From positions 1-64,000 of the forward strand of contig CALBCJ010000038.1 in the NCBI GenBank assembly GCA_937926975.1: 64,000 nt of DNA. Direction: 5' to 3'. Below, one piece after another: positions 49,435 to 58,332 of the stretch. The notes beneath the pieces are model-generated. The model worked only from the letters and a program-made list of their open reading frames with translations, did no database searches and was not told the origin of the DNA. Source of the stretch: an uncultured Propionibacteriaceae bacterium. GTDB lineage: Bacteria > Actinomycetota > Actinomycetes > Propionibacteriales > Propionibacteriaceae. Position 1 is the stretch's first letter; each line of letters starts with the position of its first letter. The position numbers and the translations under genes are program-made.

Positions 49435-49440
49435 AGCCTA
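49435..49440 (-). promoter_or_regulatory. Leaderless -10 box (TAGGCT)
   Basis: TAGGCT on the minus strand, 6 nt before the LacI-type GTG start. Confidence 0.5.
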
Positions 49441-49605
49441 TCGTCCGGCCCCCCAGCCGGGGAACAGTCTTTGAGGCCGCTCGAAAACAGTGGGGATTCC
49501 GGGATCGTGGGATGGGTGATTGGCAGGTGCCCCCTTTGTCGATAAGGTGGGCCTTGACGGCGCTTCAATATGGGTGCCGGCAAGGACTCGAGATATGGAG
49601 CAAAG

Positions 49606-49923
49606 ATGGTTCGGCGCACTCAGATCGTCCTCGAGGACGATGTCGATGGTGGCCCCGCTGCCGAGACGGTGAAGTTCACGCTCGACGGCGTCGCGTACGA
49701 GATCGACCTGTCGGAAGAGAATGCCGAGCAGCTGCGCTCGGCGCTGGCGCCGTGGATCGGCCACGGGCGCCGTACGGGGGGCCGCAAGTCTGGCCGCGGC
49801 GGGCGTTCTGCGCGCTCTCAGGCCAACGACATTCGCGCGTGGGCGCGAGACAACGGATACCAGGTGAGCGACCGCGGTCGGGTGCCGGCTGACATTCGCG
49901 CCGCGTACGATCGGGCGCACTGA
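49606..49923 (+). CDS. lsr2: Lsr2 nucleoid-associated silencing protein
   Basis: A 105-aa H-NS-like protein. N-terminal dimerisation part MVRRTQIVLEDDVDGGPAAE with the beta strands TVKFTLDGVAYEIDLSEENA, a Gly/Arg-rich linker (HGRRTGGRKSGRGGR) and a C-terminal AT-hook-like DNA-binding domain with the R-G-R core (VSDRGRVPADI) and IRAWARDNGYQV. It silences AT-rich, often foreign, DNA. Chosen start ATG 49606 matches the usual Lsr2 length. Followed by a good terminator before clpC. Confidence 0.95.
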   Translation: MVRRTQIVLEDDVDGGPAAETVKFTLDGVAYEIDLSEENAEQLRSALAPWIGHGRRTGGRKSGRGGRSARSQANDIRAWARDNGYQVSDRGRVPADIRAAYDRAH

Positions 49924-49972
49924 CGTTCTGCGAACGGCTGCGAAGGCGCTGCGGAGTCAACGCTGAGCTGAG

Positions 49973-50003
49973 GGAGCCGGGCCCGCCGAGCGGGTCCGGC
50001 TCC
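49973..50003 (+). terminator. Terminator of lsr2
   Basis: GGAGCCGGgCCCGC-CGA-GCGGGtCCGGCTCC, a 13-bp stem interrupted by one G.T pair, 49 bases past the lsr2 stop. Confidence 0.7.
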
Positions 50004-50020
50004 TGTCGCGTCCAGGACCG

Positions 50021-50037
50021 GTGCGCTGAGAGCGAAC
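50021..50037. promoter_or_regulatory. Possible ClgR-type operator upstream of clpC
   Basis: GTGCGCT-GAG-AGCGAAC is an inverted repeat resembling the ClgR site GTTCGCY-N4-RGCGNAC except that the spacer is one base shorter. It lies just upstream of the TACACT -10 box (50070-50075), at an activator-like position. Confidence 0.35.
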
Positions 50038-50069
50038 AGCGGAAGGCGGGGACGCCCAGCGACGTTCCG

Positions 50070-50075
50070 TACACT
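50070..50075 (+). promoter_or_regulatory. Putative -10 box of clpC
   Basis: TACACT, about 60 nt before the clpC start. No convincing -35 hexamer. Confidence 0.4.
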
Positions 50076-50138
50076 GACACGTGCCGTGGCGCCTGAGGTG
50101 CCGCCGGGCGGGGCTAGGGCCCCGAGAAGGAGAAGAGA

Positions 50139-52658
50139 GTGTCGATGTTCGAGCGGTTCACCGATCGTGCGCGTCGAGTCGTCGTCCTGGCGCAGGACGA
50201 GGCGCGCATGCTCAACCACAACTACATCGGAACCGAGCACCTGCTGCTGGGGCTGATCCACGAGGGCGAAGGGGTCGCTGCCAAGGCGCTGGAGTCGCTC
50301 GGGATCTCGCTGGAGGCTGTCCGCGAGCAGGTCGAGGAGATCATCGGCCACGGCCAGCAGGCCCCGACTGGGCACATCCCCTTCACTCCGCGCGCCAAGA
50401 AGGTGCTGGAGCTGTCGCTGCGCGAGGCGCTGCAGATCAACCACACCTACATCGGGACCGAGCACATCCTGCTGGGCCTGATCCGTGAGGGGGAGGGTGT
50501 TGCAGCGCAGGTGCTGATCAAGCTGGGCGCCGACCTGAACCGGGTCCGGACCCAGGTGCTGCAGCTGCTGTCCGGCTTCCAGTCGGGCCGGGAGGCGGCG
50601 ACCGCCGGGGCGCCCGACCTGGGCCCGCAGTCGTCCTCCTCGAAGGTGCTGGACCAGTTCGGCCGCAACCTCACCCAGGCTGCTCGCGAGAACAAGCTCG
50701 ACCCGGTGATCGGGCGCGAGAAGGAGATCGAGCGGGTGATGACGGTGCTGTCGCGCCGGACCAAGAACAACCCGGTCCTGATCGGGGAGCCCGGTGTCGG
50801 CAAGACCGCCGTGGTGGAGGGGCTGTCGCAGTCGATCGTCCGCGGAGACGTCCCAGAGACCCTGCGCGACAAGCAGATCTACACCCTGGACCTGGGCGCC
50901 CTGGTGGCTGGCTCGCGCTACCGCGGCGACTTCGAGGAGCGGCTGAAGAAGGTCCTGGCCGAGATCAGGACCCGCGGAGACGTGATGCTCTTCATCGACG
51001 AGATCCACACCCTGGTGGGTGCCGGTGCCGCTGAGGGGGCTATTGACGCGGCCTCGATCCTGAAGCCGATGCTGGCCCGCGGCGAGCTGCAGACCATCGG
51101 GGCCACCACCCTCGACGAGTACCGCAAGCACATCGAGAAGGACGCGGCGCTGGAGCGGCGGTTCCAGCCGATCCAGGTGGCCGAGCCGTCGATCGCGCTG
51201 ACGATCGACATCCTGCGCGGCCTGCGCGACCGGTACGAGGCGCACCACCGGATCACGATCACCGACGAGGCGCTGGCAGCCGCGGCCCAGATGGCCGACC
51301 GGTACATCGCCGACCGCTTCCTGCCGGACAAGGCCATCGACCTGATTGACGAGGCCGGGGCGCGACTGCGGATCAAGCGGATGACAGCCCCGCCGGACCT
51401 GCGCGAGTACGACGAGAAGATCGCCTCCGTACGGCTGGAGAAGGAGGCCGCGATCGACGCCCAGGACTTCGAGCGGGCGGCCGGGCTGCGGGACTCGGAG
51501 AAGAAGCTGCTGGCGCAGCGGGCTGAGAAGGAGCAGGCCTGGAAGGTCGGCGACCAGGATGTTCCGGCCGAGGTCGACGAGGAGCAGATCGCCGAGGTGC
51601 TGAGCTCGGCGACCGGTATTCCGGTCTTCAAGCTGACCGAGGAGGAGTCCGCGCGGCTGCTGCACATGGAGGAGGAGCTGGGTCGCCGGATCATCGGGCA
51701 GGTGGACGCGGTCCATGCCCTGTCCCGCTCGATCCGCCGTACCCGGGCCGGTCTGAAGGACCCGAAGCGCCCCAGCGGCTCGTTCATCTTTGCCGGCCCG
51801 TCCGGGGTCGGAAAGACCGAGCTCACGAAGGCCCTGACCGAGTTCCTGTTCGGTGACGAGGACGCCTTGATCACCCTTGACATGAGCGAGTACTCCGAGA
51901 AGCACACCGCATCGCGGATGTTCGGCTCGCCTCCCGGCTACGTCGGGTACGAAGAGGGCGGCCAGCTGACCGAGAAGGTGCGCCGCAAGCCGTTCTCGGT
52001 GGTGCTGTTCGACGAGATCGAGAAGGCCCACCCGGACATCTTCAACTCGCTGCTGCAGATCCTCGACGAGGGCCGGCTGACCGATGCTCAGGGCCGGGTC
52101 GTCGACTTCAAGAACACGGTGATCGTGATGACCACCAACCTCGGCACCCGGGACATCTCGAAGACCGTCAACCTGGGCTTCCAGGTGGGAACCGACGCCG
52201 AGGGGTCGTACGAGAAGATGAAGGCGAAGGTCTCCGACGAGCTGAAGCAGCACTTCCGTCCGGAGTTCTTGAACCGGGTCGACGAGGTGGTGGTCTTCCA
52301 CCAGCTGTCGCAGCCGGAGATCGAGCGGATCGTGGACCTGATGGTGGGCCAGATCGAGACCCGTCTCAAGGACCGGGACATGGGTATCGAGCTCACTCCG
52401 GCCGCGAAGTCGCTGATCGCCAAGCGTGGTTTCGACCCGGTGCTGGGAGCCCGGCCGCTGCGGCGAGCGCTGCAGCGCGACGTCGAGGACGTGCTGGCCG
52501 AGAAGATCCTGTTCGGGGAGCTCAAGGCGGGCCAGCTGGTGCTGGTCGACGCCGCCGAGGAGGGCAGCGAGACCCCGTTCAGCTTCACCGGGACGGAGAA
52601 GCACCTGCCCGACGTCCCGTTCGCCGAGCTGGCCGGTCCGAGCGAGTCGGCCGAGTAG
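50139..52658 (+). CDS. clpC: Clp protease ATPase subunit ClpC
   Basis: An 839-aa Hsp100 unfoldase feeding ClpP. Two ClpN repeats (EARMLNHNYIGTEHLLLGLI, ALQINHTYIGTEHILLGLI), AAA-1 with Walker A GEPGVGKT, a UVR/middle domain (DAQDFERAAGLRDSEKKLLA), AAA-2 with Walker A GPSGVGKT and the ClpP-docking GF-like loop region before RPSGSFIF. C-terminal FAELAGPSESAE. Two starts are possible: GTG 50139 has AAGGAGA at good spacing, ATG 50145 matches the common MFERFTDRARR start; I prefer 50139. Followed by a very strong bidirectional terminator. Confidence 0.95.
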   Translation: MSMFERFTDRARRVVVLAQDEARMLNHNYIGTEHLLLGLIHEGEGVAAKALESLGISLEAVREQVEEIIGHGQQAPTGHIPFTPRAKKVLELSLREALQINHTYIGTEHILLGLIREGEGVAAQVLIKLGADLNRVRTQVLQLLSGFQSGREAATAGAPDLGPQSSSSKVLDQFGRNLTQAARENKLDPVIGREKEIERVMTVLSRRTKNNPVLIGEPGVGKTAVVEGLSQSIVRGDVPETLRDKQIYTLDLGALVAGSRYRGDFEERLKKVLAEIRTRGDVMLFIDEIHTLVGAGAAEGAIDAASILKPMLARGELQTIGATTLDEYRKHIEKDAALERRFQPIQVAEPSIALTIDILRGLRDRYEAHHRITITDEALAAAAQMADRYIADRFLPDKAIDLIDEAGARLRIKRMTAPPDLREYDEKIASVRLEKEAAIDAQDFERAAGLRDSEKKLLAQRAEKEQAWKVGDQDVPAEVDEEQIAEVLSSATGIPVFKLTEEESARLLHMEEELGRRIIGQVDAVHALSRSIRRTRAGLKDPKRPSGSFIFAGPSGVGKTELTKALTEFLFGDEDALITLDMSEYSEKHTASRMFGSPPGYVGYEEGGQLTEKVRRKPFSVVLFDEIEKAHPDIFNSLLQILDEGRLTDAQGRVVDFKNTVIVMTTNLGTRDISKTVNLGFQVGTDAEGSYEKMKAKVSDELKQHFRPEFLNRVDEVVVFHQLSQPEIERIVDLMVGQIETRLKDRDMGIELTPAAKSLIAKRGFDPVLGARPLRRALQRDVEDVLAEKILFGELKAGQLVLVDAAEEGSETPFSFTGTEKHLPDVPFAELAGPSESAE

Positions 52659-52664
52659 TCCCGT

Positions 52665-52716
52665 AGCACGCCAGCAGCGCCCGCCCCGGTCCCTGGGACG
52701 GGCGCTGCGGCGTGCT
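52665..52716. terminator. Bidirectional terminator between clpC and the NERD helicase
   Basis: AGCACGCC-a-GCAGCGCCCG pairs with CGGGCGCTGC-GGCGTGCT: 18 pairs with one bulged A and a 15-nt loop, between convergent genes. Confidence 0.75.
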
Positions 52717-52725
52717 GTGCCCGGG

Positions 52726-54801
52726 TCAGGCCTCGACCTGGGCCCAGAGCCGGTCCCGGGCGCGGGTCATCCCCACGTACGCCTCGCGGCGCAGCAGCTC
52801 CCAGCGCTCCCGGGCAGCGTCGCCGTCCGGTGCCGGCCCGGTGACCTCACGCGGCAGGTCCGGCAGCACCACCTGCTTGAGCTCGAGGCCCTTGGCGCGC
52901 TTCACGGTCCCGACCAGGATCCCGGCCGAGCGGCTGCCCTGGTACGAGGTCAGCTGGGTCACCGGCAGCCCGGCCTGCCGCAGCACCGTGGTGGCCCAGC
53001 GGACGCCGGCTCGGGTGAGGCACAGCACACCGACGTCGCCAGGGTCGGTGCCGGGGTCAATGAGCGCCTCCCGTACGGCTGCCAGCATCTGGGCTGCCTG
53101 CTGCTGCCGGTCGTGGTACTCCTGCCAGTGCGGGGCCACCCCTTGCCGCGGCACCATCGAGGCGACCTCGCCGGGGCGGGTGCTGCCCTCCAGGTCGGCG
53201 TACTCGTCGCCCTCGACGACCAGGCGTGCGAAGTCGTGGATCTGCTCGGTGTTGCGGTAGTTGATGTCCAGCACCACACCGCGCCCGGCGACCGAGACCC
53301 CTGCCTCGGCCAGGGTCCAGCCGCCCGGGTAGATGGCCTGCTGCCCGTCGCCGATCAGGGTCAGCCCGTTCTCTGCGTCACCGACCAGCCGGTGCAGCAG
53401 CCGGACCATCGCGCAGGACAGGTCCTGGGCCTCGTCGATGACCACCGCCGCGTACCCGGTCAGCGGCTCGCGGGCCAGCTCCTGCTCGGCCAGCAGGACC
53501 AGGTCGGCGAAGTCGATCACCTGCTGCTCGCGGAGCTGCTCCTGGTAGGCGAGCAGCAGGTCCCACACCAGGCGCCGCTGCGCCGTGCTCAGCCGCTGCC
53601 GCCGCCCGGTCCGGGGGAGGGCGACGTACTCCTCAAGGGTGGTGATGCCGCGCCCCTTGATGACGCTGCCGATCTCGGCCTGCCAGTAGGTCGGGTCGTC
53701 GACGATCTCGAGCAGCGGCTGCCCGGTGCCGCGCAGCGCCTGCCTGAAGGCGCGGTCGGCCTGCTGCTGGCCGATGGTGAACGGGACGCCTCGCTCCCGC
53801 AGGAAGTCGTGTGCCCAGCTGTGGATGGCCCGGCACTCGACCCGGTCGGCGACATCGGGGGCGAGCCGGACCAGCAGGCCGTGCAGCACCGACGGCAGCG
53901 TCCGCACGTACGAGGTGAGCAGCACCGTCCCGGGCCGGGTCCGGGCCAGCCAGGCGGCCCGGTGCAGCCCGACCACGGTCTTGCCGGTGCCGGCCGGGCC
54001 GCGGACCCGCGCGGGGCCGTTGAAGGACCGGCAGACGGTCCGGGCCTGGGTTGGGTGGAGGTAGGTCATCCAGTCCTCGATCGGGGCGCTCAGCGCGGCC
54101 TCCTCCAGGCTGGCGAGGATCTCCTCGGTCGAGAAGAGCTCCTCCTGATCGGGCGGGGCGACGGCTGGTGGCACGATCGTGGTCACTACCGGGGCCGGCT
54201 CCCGGGTGACGGGGAAGAAGCTCTGGCAGGTCTCGACCAGGGCGTCGACCTGGGCCTCGGTCAGCCGGGTCCCGAATCCCGTGATGTGGTGCAGCAGGTC
54301 GTGCTGCCCGACGACGGTGACCCCGGCGACCTGGACCTGGAGGTTGCGGTGCCCGGCCATCGCCGCCACCGCCCGTACCTCGCCGGGCGCGAGCCCGAGC
54401 TCGGCGGCCAGGTGGACCTGGGTGTCCTCGGCCAGGTCAGCCAGTGTGGCGAGGTCGTCAGTGACATCGTCTGGGCCGCGGAAGATCCGGCCCTGGTCGA
54501 CGCGCAGGCCCGCCCAGGCCTTGGTGTCGACGATGAACACTCCGGCCGGGCCGATCACGACCAGGTCGACCTGGGAGCGCCGGCTGCCTGGCCAGCCACG
54601 GTCGGCGAGCAGGCGGTGGCCCAGGTCAGTGAGCGGGCTGAGCAGCGCGGCGGTCTGGGCCTCGGTGGTGGCGGCGACCCGGTACCGGGCTGCGCACTGG
54701 CGGGCCTTCTCGGCCGCGTCCGCATAGGCATCGGCCAGGGCGAGCTGGCGCCGAGCCTCGGCACGCGCCGAGGCGCCAGCCCCCGTTGCGGTAGACGTCA
54801 T
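52726..54801 (-). CDS. NERD-domain nuclease fused to a UvrD-like helicase
   Basis: A 691-aa predicted DNA repair or defence protein. An N-terminal NERD nuclease domain (about 60-165) has the core Asp79 (RSQVDLVVIGPAG), Asp92 and Lys94 (VFIVDTKAW) of the PD-(D/E)xK fold. After a linker, the SF1 helicase begins at Walker A 268-275 (RGPAGTGKT) with VVIDEAQDL (Walker B) and the C-terminal motif YVGMTRARDRLWA. The combination is complete. Such NERD-UvrD proteins occur in many genomes and some act in plasmid or phage restriction. ATG at 54801; the gene is convergent with clpC. Confidence 0.88.
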   Translation of the reverse strand: MTSTATGAGASARAEARRQLALADAYADAAEKARQCAARYRVAATTEAQTAALLSPLTDLGHRLLADRGWPGSRRSQVDLVVIGPAGVFIVDTKAWAGLRVDQGRIFRGPDDVTDDLATLADLAEDTQVHLAAELGLAPGEVRAVAAMAGHRNLQVQVAGVTVVGQHDLLHHITGFGTRLTEAQVDALVETCQSFFPVTREPAPVVTTIVPPAVAPPDQEELFSTEEILASLEEAALSAPIEDWMTYLHPTQARTVCRSFNGPARVRGPAGTGKTVVGLHRAAWLARTRPGTVLLTSYVRTLPSVLHGLLVRLAPDVADRVECRAIHSWAHDFLRERGVPFTIGQQQADRAFRQALRGTGQPLLEIVDDPTYWQAEIGSVIKGRGITTLEEYVALPRTGRRQRLSTAQRRLVWDLLLAYQEQLREQQVIDFADLVLLAEQELAREPLTGYAAVVIDEAQDLSCAMVRLLHRLVGDAENGLTLIGDGQQAIYPGGWTLAEAGVSVAGRGVVLDINYRNTEQIHDFARLVVEGDEYADLEGSTRPGEVASMVPRQGVAPHWQEYHDRQQQAAQMLAAVREALIDPGTDPGDVGVLCLTRAGVRWATTVLRQAGLPVTQLTSYQGSRSAGILVGTVKRAKGLELKQVVLPDLPREVTGPAPDGDAARERWELLRREAYVGMTRARDRLWAQVEA

Positions 54802-54853
54802 GGGCGCATGCTGCCGGTCGGGTTGACTGGACGGTCAGATCATGAGCCGGTTC

Positions 54854-56461
54854 TCACGAGGTACGGCGGCGCCGGAGCACCTCGGGGGTGATCCGGGCCA
54901 GGTGCGCGGCGAGGAAGGCCCGCCGCTTGGCGATGTCGGCCAGCCCGAAGCGGGTCATCTGGGAGGCGTTGCCGCGGTGGCGGCGGTAGCGCAGGTACGG
55001 GGTGGGCAGGAAGACCACCTCGCCCATCAGGTCGGCGGTGATCCCGATCCAGCCGTCGTGGGTCCGGACCGAGCGGGGGACCGGCAGCGCCACCTCGAGC
55101 ACCTCGCGCCGTACGGCCAGGCAGCAGCCGAGGTAGCTGTTCTTGATGAAGTTGTGCACCACCCCGGGGCCGCTGCGGGCGTGCTCGAAGTACAGCTCGC
55201 CCGTCGGGTTGAGGTCGGCGTCGGTGATCTCGGCGTTCGTCACCACGGCCGTCACGCCTGGGATCGCCATCTCGTCCAGGACGGCATCCACCTTGCCGGG
55301 CAGCCACTGGTCGTCCTGGTCGGCGAGGAACACGACCGGCTTGGTGGCCCGCGCCAGGCAGCGCTCGAAGGTAGTGATCAGGCCCTGGTTGAACGGGTTG
55401 CGCTGGACCTGGATGCGAGGGTCGTCGAGCGCCTCGATGACGTCGAGGGTGTCGTCGGTGCTGGCGTCGTCCTGGACCAGCACCTCGTCGTCTGGGCCCA
55501 GCTGGTCGAGGATGCTGGTGAGCTGGGTGGTCAGGAACTGGCTCCCGTTGTACGTGGCCATGCAGACCGAGACCGGGGTCCGGTGAATCGGCACTGGCGC
55601 CGGGAGCCGGCGGGTGCCAGCGCGGCCCCGTACGCCGTCACGCAGACCGGCGCCGATCGCCCGCAGCTTGCTGGCCCGGTCGTGCTCCAGCGCGACCACC
55701 TTGCCGACCCCGAGCACCAGCCCGAGCGCGGTCCGGGCCGCCCAGCGGGCCTCCATCCCCAGCCCGCCGGCGCGGGCCACCAGCAGCGCGTTGCGGTACC
55801 GGTAGTAGAGCCGGTCGGCGGAGTGGTTGGTCGTGGTCACCTCACCGATCAGCGGCAGCTGGTGGCGGGTGGCCGCGCCGAGGGTGTGCAGCAGCTCGGC
55901 CTGGGGCTCGATCACCATCTCCCAGCCGGCGGCCCGCAGCCGCAGGCAGAGTTCCCAGTCGACGAAGTCGATCACCAGGTCGGTCCGGAAGCCCCCGACC
56001 TGGCGCAGCGCCTCCACCCGGCACAGCGAGCCGGAGGTGACCGTACGGCGCACCACGTACCAGGCGGAGCGGCCGGGGTCACCCTGCAGCAGGTTCCCGG
56101 TGCGCTGGTCGCGGACCACGGGCGCCACCACCGCCACCCGCGACACCCGGCGGGCGGCGGTCACCAGCAGCCGGTCGATCAGCTCGGGGGTGACCCGGCT
56201 GTCCTGGTCAAAGGTGAACAGCCACTCGGCGTCGGTCTGCTCGAGGGCAACCTGGAGCGCTCCGGCGACCCCGGTGTTGTGGTCCAGCCAGGTCACCTCA
56301 GCGCCCAGGGACTGGCAGTGGCGCAGGATTCCGGTCGCGGTCGTGCTGGCGTTGTCGACCACGTGGACCGGAAGGCCAGCGTGACGCAGAGTGGTCACCA
56401 AGTGCACGAGCGCGGTCGTCGGCTCGTACGACACCACGGCGGCAGCCACCCCATCCCTCAT
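54854..56461 (-). CDS. Fused double GT2 glycosyltransferase
   Basis: A 535-aa protein with two family-2 glycosyltransferase modules. Module 1 (about 5-260): VAAAVVSYEPTTALVHLV, nucleotide-binding DNAST and the metal motif FTFDQDSRV (D-x-D), with a rhamnosyltransferase-like ending. Module 2 (about 300-520): VSVCMATYNGSQFLTTQLTS, QDDASTDDT and FLADQDDQW (D-Q-D-D). Both look active. It should build a surface polysaccharide on lipid carrier. The ATG at 56461 is 7 nt from a TAGGGT -10 box. It opens the polysaccharide locus on the minus strand, divergent from the WbuB-like gene. Confidence 0.88.
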   Translation of the reverse strand: MRDGVAAAVVSYEPTTALVHLVTTLRHAGLPVHVVDNASTTATGILRHCQSLGAEVTWLDHNTGVAGALQVALEQTDAEWLFTFDQDSRVTPELIDRLLVTAARRVSRVAVVAPVVRDQRTGNLLQGDPGRSAWYVVRRTVTSGSLCRVEALRQVGGFRTDLVIDFVDWELCLRLRAAGWEMVIEPQAELLHTLGAATRHQLPLIGEVTTTNHSADRLYYRYRNALLVARAGGLGMEARWAARTALGLVLGVGKVVALEHDRASKLRAIGAGLRDGVRGRAGTRRLPAPVPIHRTPVSVCMATYNGSQFLTTQLTSILDQLGPDDEVLVQDDASTDDTLDVIEALDDPRIQVQRNPFNQGLITTFERCLARATKPVVFLADQDDQWLPGKVDAVLDEMAIPGVTAVVTNAEITDADLNPTGELYFEHARSGPGVVHNFIKNSYLGCCLAVRREVLEVALPVPRSVRTHDGWIGITADLMGEVVFLPTPYLRYRRHRGNASQMTRFGLADIAKRRAFLAAHLARITPEVLRRRRTS

Positions 56462-56468
56462 CTGATCA

Positions 56469-56474
56469 ACCCTA
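56469..56474 (-). promoter_or_regulatory. Leaderless -10 box (TAGGGT)
   Basis: TAGGGT on the minus strand, 7 nt before the ATG at 56461. Confidence 0.5.
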
Positions 56475-57078
56475 ATAGGCGATGGGGCGAATCCCCGACA
56501 GGAATCGGAAAGCGATCCCCGATGAGCCTCTCCCGGCGCCGGGCTGAGCCACTGGGCTGACCGTCTGGCCAGCGGTTTCGACCGGTCGCAGGACATTCGA
56601 GAGTGGTGGTTCAACAGGTGGACACTCGGCCTCGGGCGCGGGCTGCCGGCCTCGGCGGCGGCCCCGAGGAACCTGTGCGGCTACGAGCGGACCGGCCAGG
56701 GGGCGGGCCGGGCTGGCTCTCGGCCCCAGGTCCGCGACGGCCGCCAAGATCGCTGCTGTGTCAGAAGAATGAGAGGCACCTTTGACATCCCGGAGTGGGG
56801 TGCGAGCCCCTATCTCACGGGCATTCGCTGGCGCCTGGGAGCTGCCGTATTCGTGGTCGTTCTTCTTTCCCTCATGGGATTCTTGGGGTACGAGTGGCGG
56901 ACCGCGCCGGGGGCCCCGCCGCAGCCGGCCGCTGACGGTCCGTCCCGTCACGAGCCGACCACCGGGGACCTGGCAGGCGCTGGCCCGCCGGCGTCACCCG
57001 GGCAGGCCAGGGCCGGGCGGGGCCGGGCCGCGGTGCGTCCGTACGTGCAGTGCCGGCCGGACCCGGTAGAACTGACCC
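56475..57078. other. Divergent intergenic region in the polysaccharide locus
   Basis: About 600 bases, with slightly lower GC in the middle. A plus-strand frame from ATG 56769 encodes a short piece with one hydrophobic helix (GAAVFVVVLLSLMGFLGYEW) that recalls the N terminus of Wzz/capsule chain-length proteins but runs out of frame into the WbuB-like gene. It may be a decayed remnant; no ribosome binding site is obvious. Confidence 0.3.
57067..57072 (+). promoter_or_regulatory. Weak leaderless -10-like box
   Basis: TAGAAC is 6 nt before the ATG at 57079, matching the window-wide leaderless spacing but with a C in place of the final T. Confidence 0.3.
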
Positions 57079-58332
57079 ATGAGGGAACGGGTCTGCTACG
57101 TCAGCCAGTGGTACCACCCGGAGAACGTGGGGGTGGCCTGCTGGGTGCCGGAGGAGCTGGAGCGGCGTGGCTGGCAGGTGACGGTGCTGACCGGGGTGCC
57201 GAACTACCCGACCGGGGTGGTCTTTGACGGGTACCGGGCCGACCTGGCGAGCCGGGAGATGATCGGGCCGGTCGAGGTGCGCCGGACCCCGCTCTACCCG
57301 AGCCACGACTCGTCGTCGCTGGGACGGGTCCTCAACATCTGCTCCTGGGCGCTGTCCAGCGTGGTGTACGGGGTGGGCGACATCCGCAAGGCCGGCCTGG
57401 CCGTCGTGTACAGCTCGCCGGTGACGGCGAACCTGGCGCCGATGGTGGCCCGGCTGCTGTTCCGGACCCCGTACGTGACGATGATCCAGGACCTCTGGCC
57501 GGACTCGGTCTTCGCCTCCGGCTTTCTCACCTCGGGCCCGCTGTACCGGGTGGCCAGTGCGGTGATGGGGGCCTTCGCGAAGCTCTCGTACCGGCTCAGC
57601 TCGCACGTCACCGTCCTGTCGCCGTCGATGAAGCAGGTCCTGGTCGAGCGGGGGGTGCCGCCGGAGAAGATCTCCCTGGTCTACAACTGGGTCGACGAGT
57701 CCCTCTTCGGCGTGCCGGTCGCCCCGGACCCGAGCCTGCGCGCCGAGCTGGGCCTGTCTGGTGACGACTTCGTCGCCCTGTACGCCGGCGCGCACGGCAC
57801 CGCGCAGGGCCTCGGGGTGCTGGTGGAGGCGATGGCCCGGACCGACCCGTCCGAGCGGATCCACCTGGTGACGGTGGGCGACGGGATCGACGCCGAGCGG
57901 CTGCGGGGCCTGGCCGAGCGGCTCCAGGTGAGCGACCGGGTGCACTTCCTGGGCCGGCGGCCGATGGGGCAGATGCCGGGGCTGCTGGCGGCAGCCGACC
58001 TGCAGCTGGTCTGCCTCACCGACACCCCGCTGTTCAGGGTCAACATGCCGAGCAAGGTGCCGTCGCTGCTGGCCGCCGGGCACCCGCTGCTGGTGGTGGC
58101 GGCTGGCGACCCGGCCCGGGTGGTCACCGAGGCCGGCGCCGGCTGGGCGGCCTCCCCGGACGACCCGGACGCGGTGGTGGCGGCGCTGCGGGCCGCTCAG
58201 CAGGCCGGCCCCGGTATGCTGCGCGAGATGGGCGCCCGGGGGCGGGCGCTGTACGAGTCTCAGATGTCTTCGGCGATCGGCGGATCCCGACTGACTGAGA
58301 TCCTGCGCCAGGCGCGGAAAGGCGGCCGATGA
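57079..58332 (+). CDS. WbuB-like GT4 glycosyltransferase (FucNAc transfer)
   Basis: A 417-aa GT-B fold family-4 glycosyltransferase. N-terminal acceptor domain MRERVCYVSQWYHPENVGVA with GVPNYPTG, then donor-binding domain with GAHGTAQGLGVLVEAMART, VTVGDG and ESLAxG-like SKVPSLLAAGHPLLVVAAGD. WbuB proteins add L-FucNAc to the growing O-unit; the neighbouring fnlA-C genes make that very donor, which supports this role. The gene overlaps fnlA by 4 bp. Confidence 0.82.
   Translation: MRERVCYVSQWYHPENVGVACWVPEELERRGWQVTVLTGVPNYPTGVVFDGYRADLASREMIGPVEVRRTPLYPSHDSSSLGRVLNICSWALSSVVYGVGDIRKAGLAVVYSSPVTANLAPMVARLLFRTPYVTMIQDLWPDSVFASGFLTSGPLYRVASAVMGAFAKLSYRLSSHVTVLSPSMKQVLVERGVPPEKISLVYNWVDESLFGVPVAPDPSLRAELGLSGDDFVALYAGAHGTAQGLGVLVEAMARTDPSERIHLVTVGDGIDAERLRGLAERLQVSDRVHFLGRRPMGQMPGLLAAADLQLVCLTDTPLFRVNMPSKVPSLLAAGHPLLVVAAGDPARVVTEAGAGWAASPDDPDAVVAALRAAQQAGPGMLREMGARGRALYESQMSSAIGGSRLTEILRQARKGGR

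Noticed and set aside
49818..52604. 928-codon minus-strand frame opposite clpC
   Set aside because: Leu/Asp/Val-rich translation without domains; clpC on the other strand has all AAA motifs.
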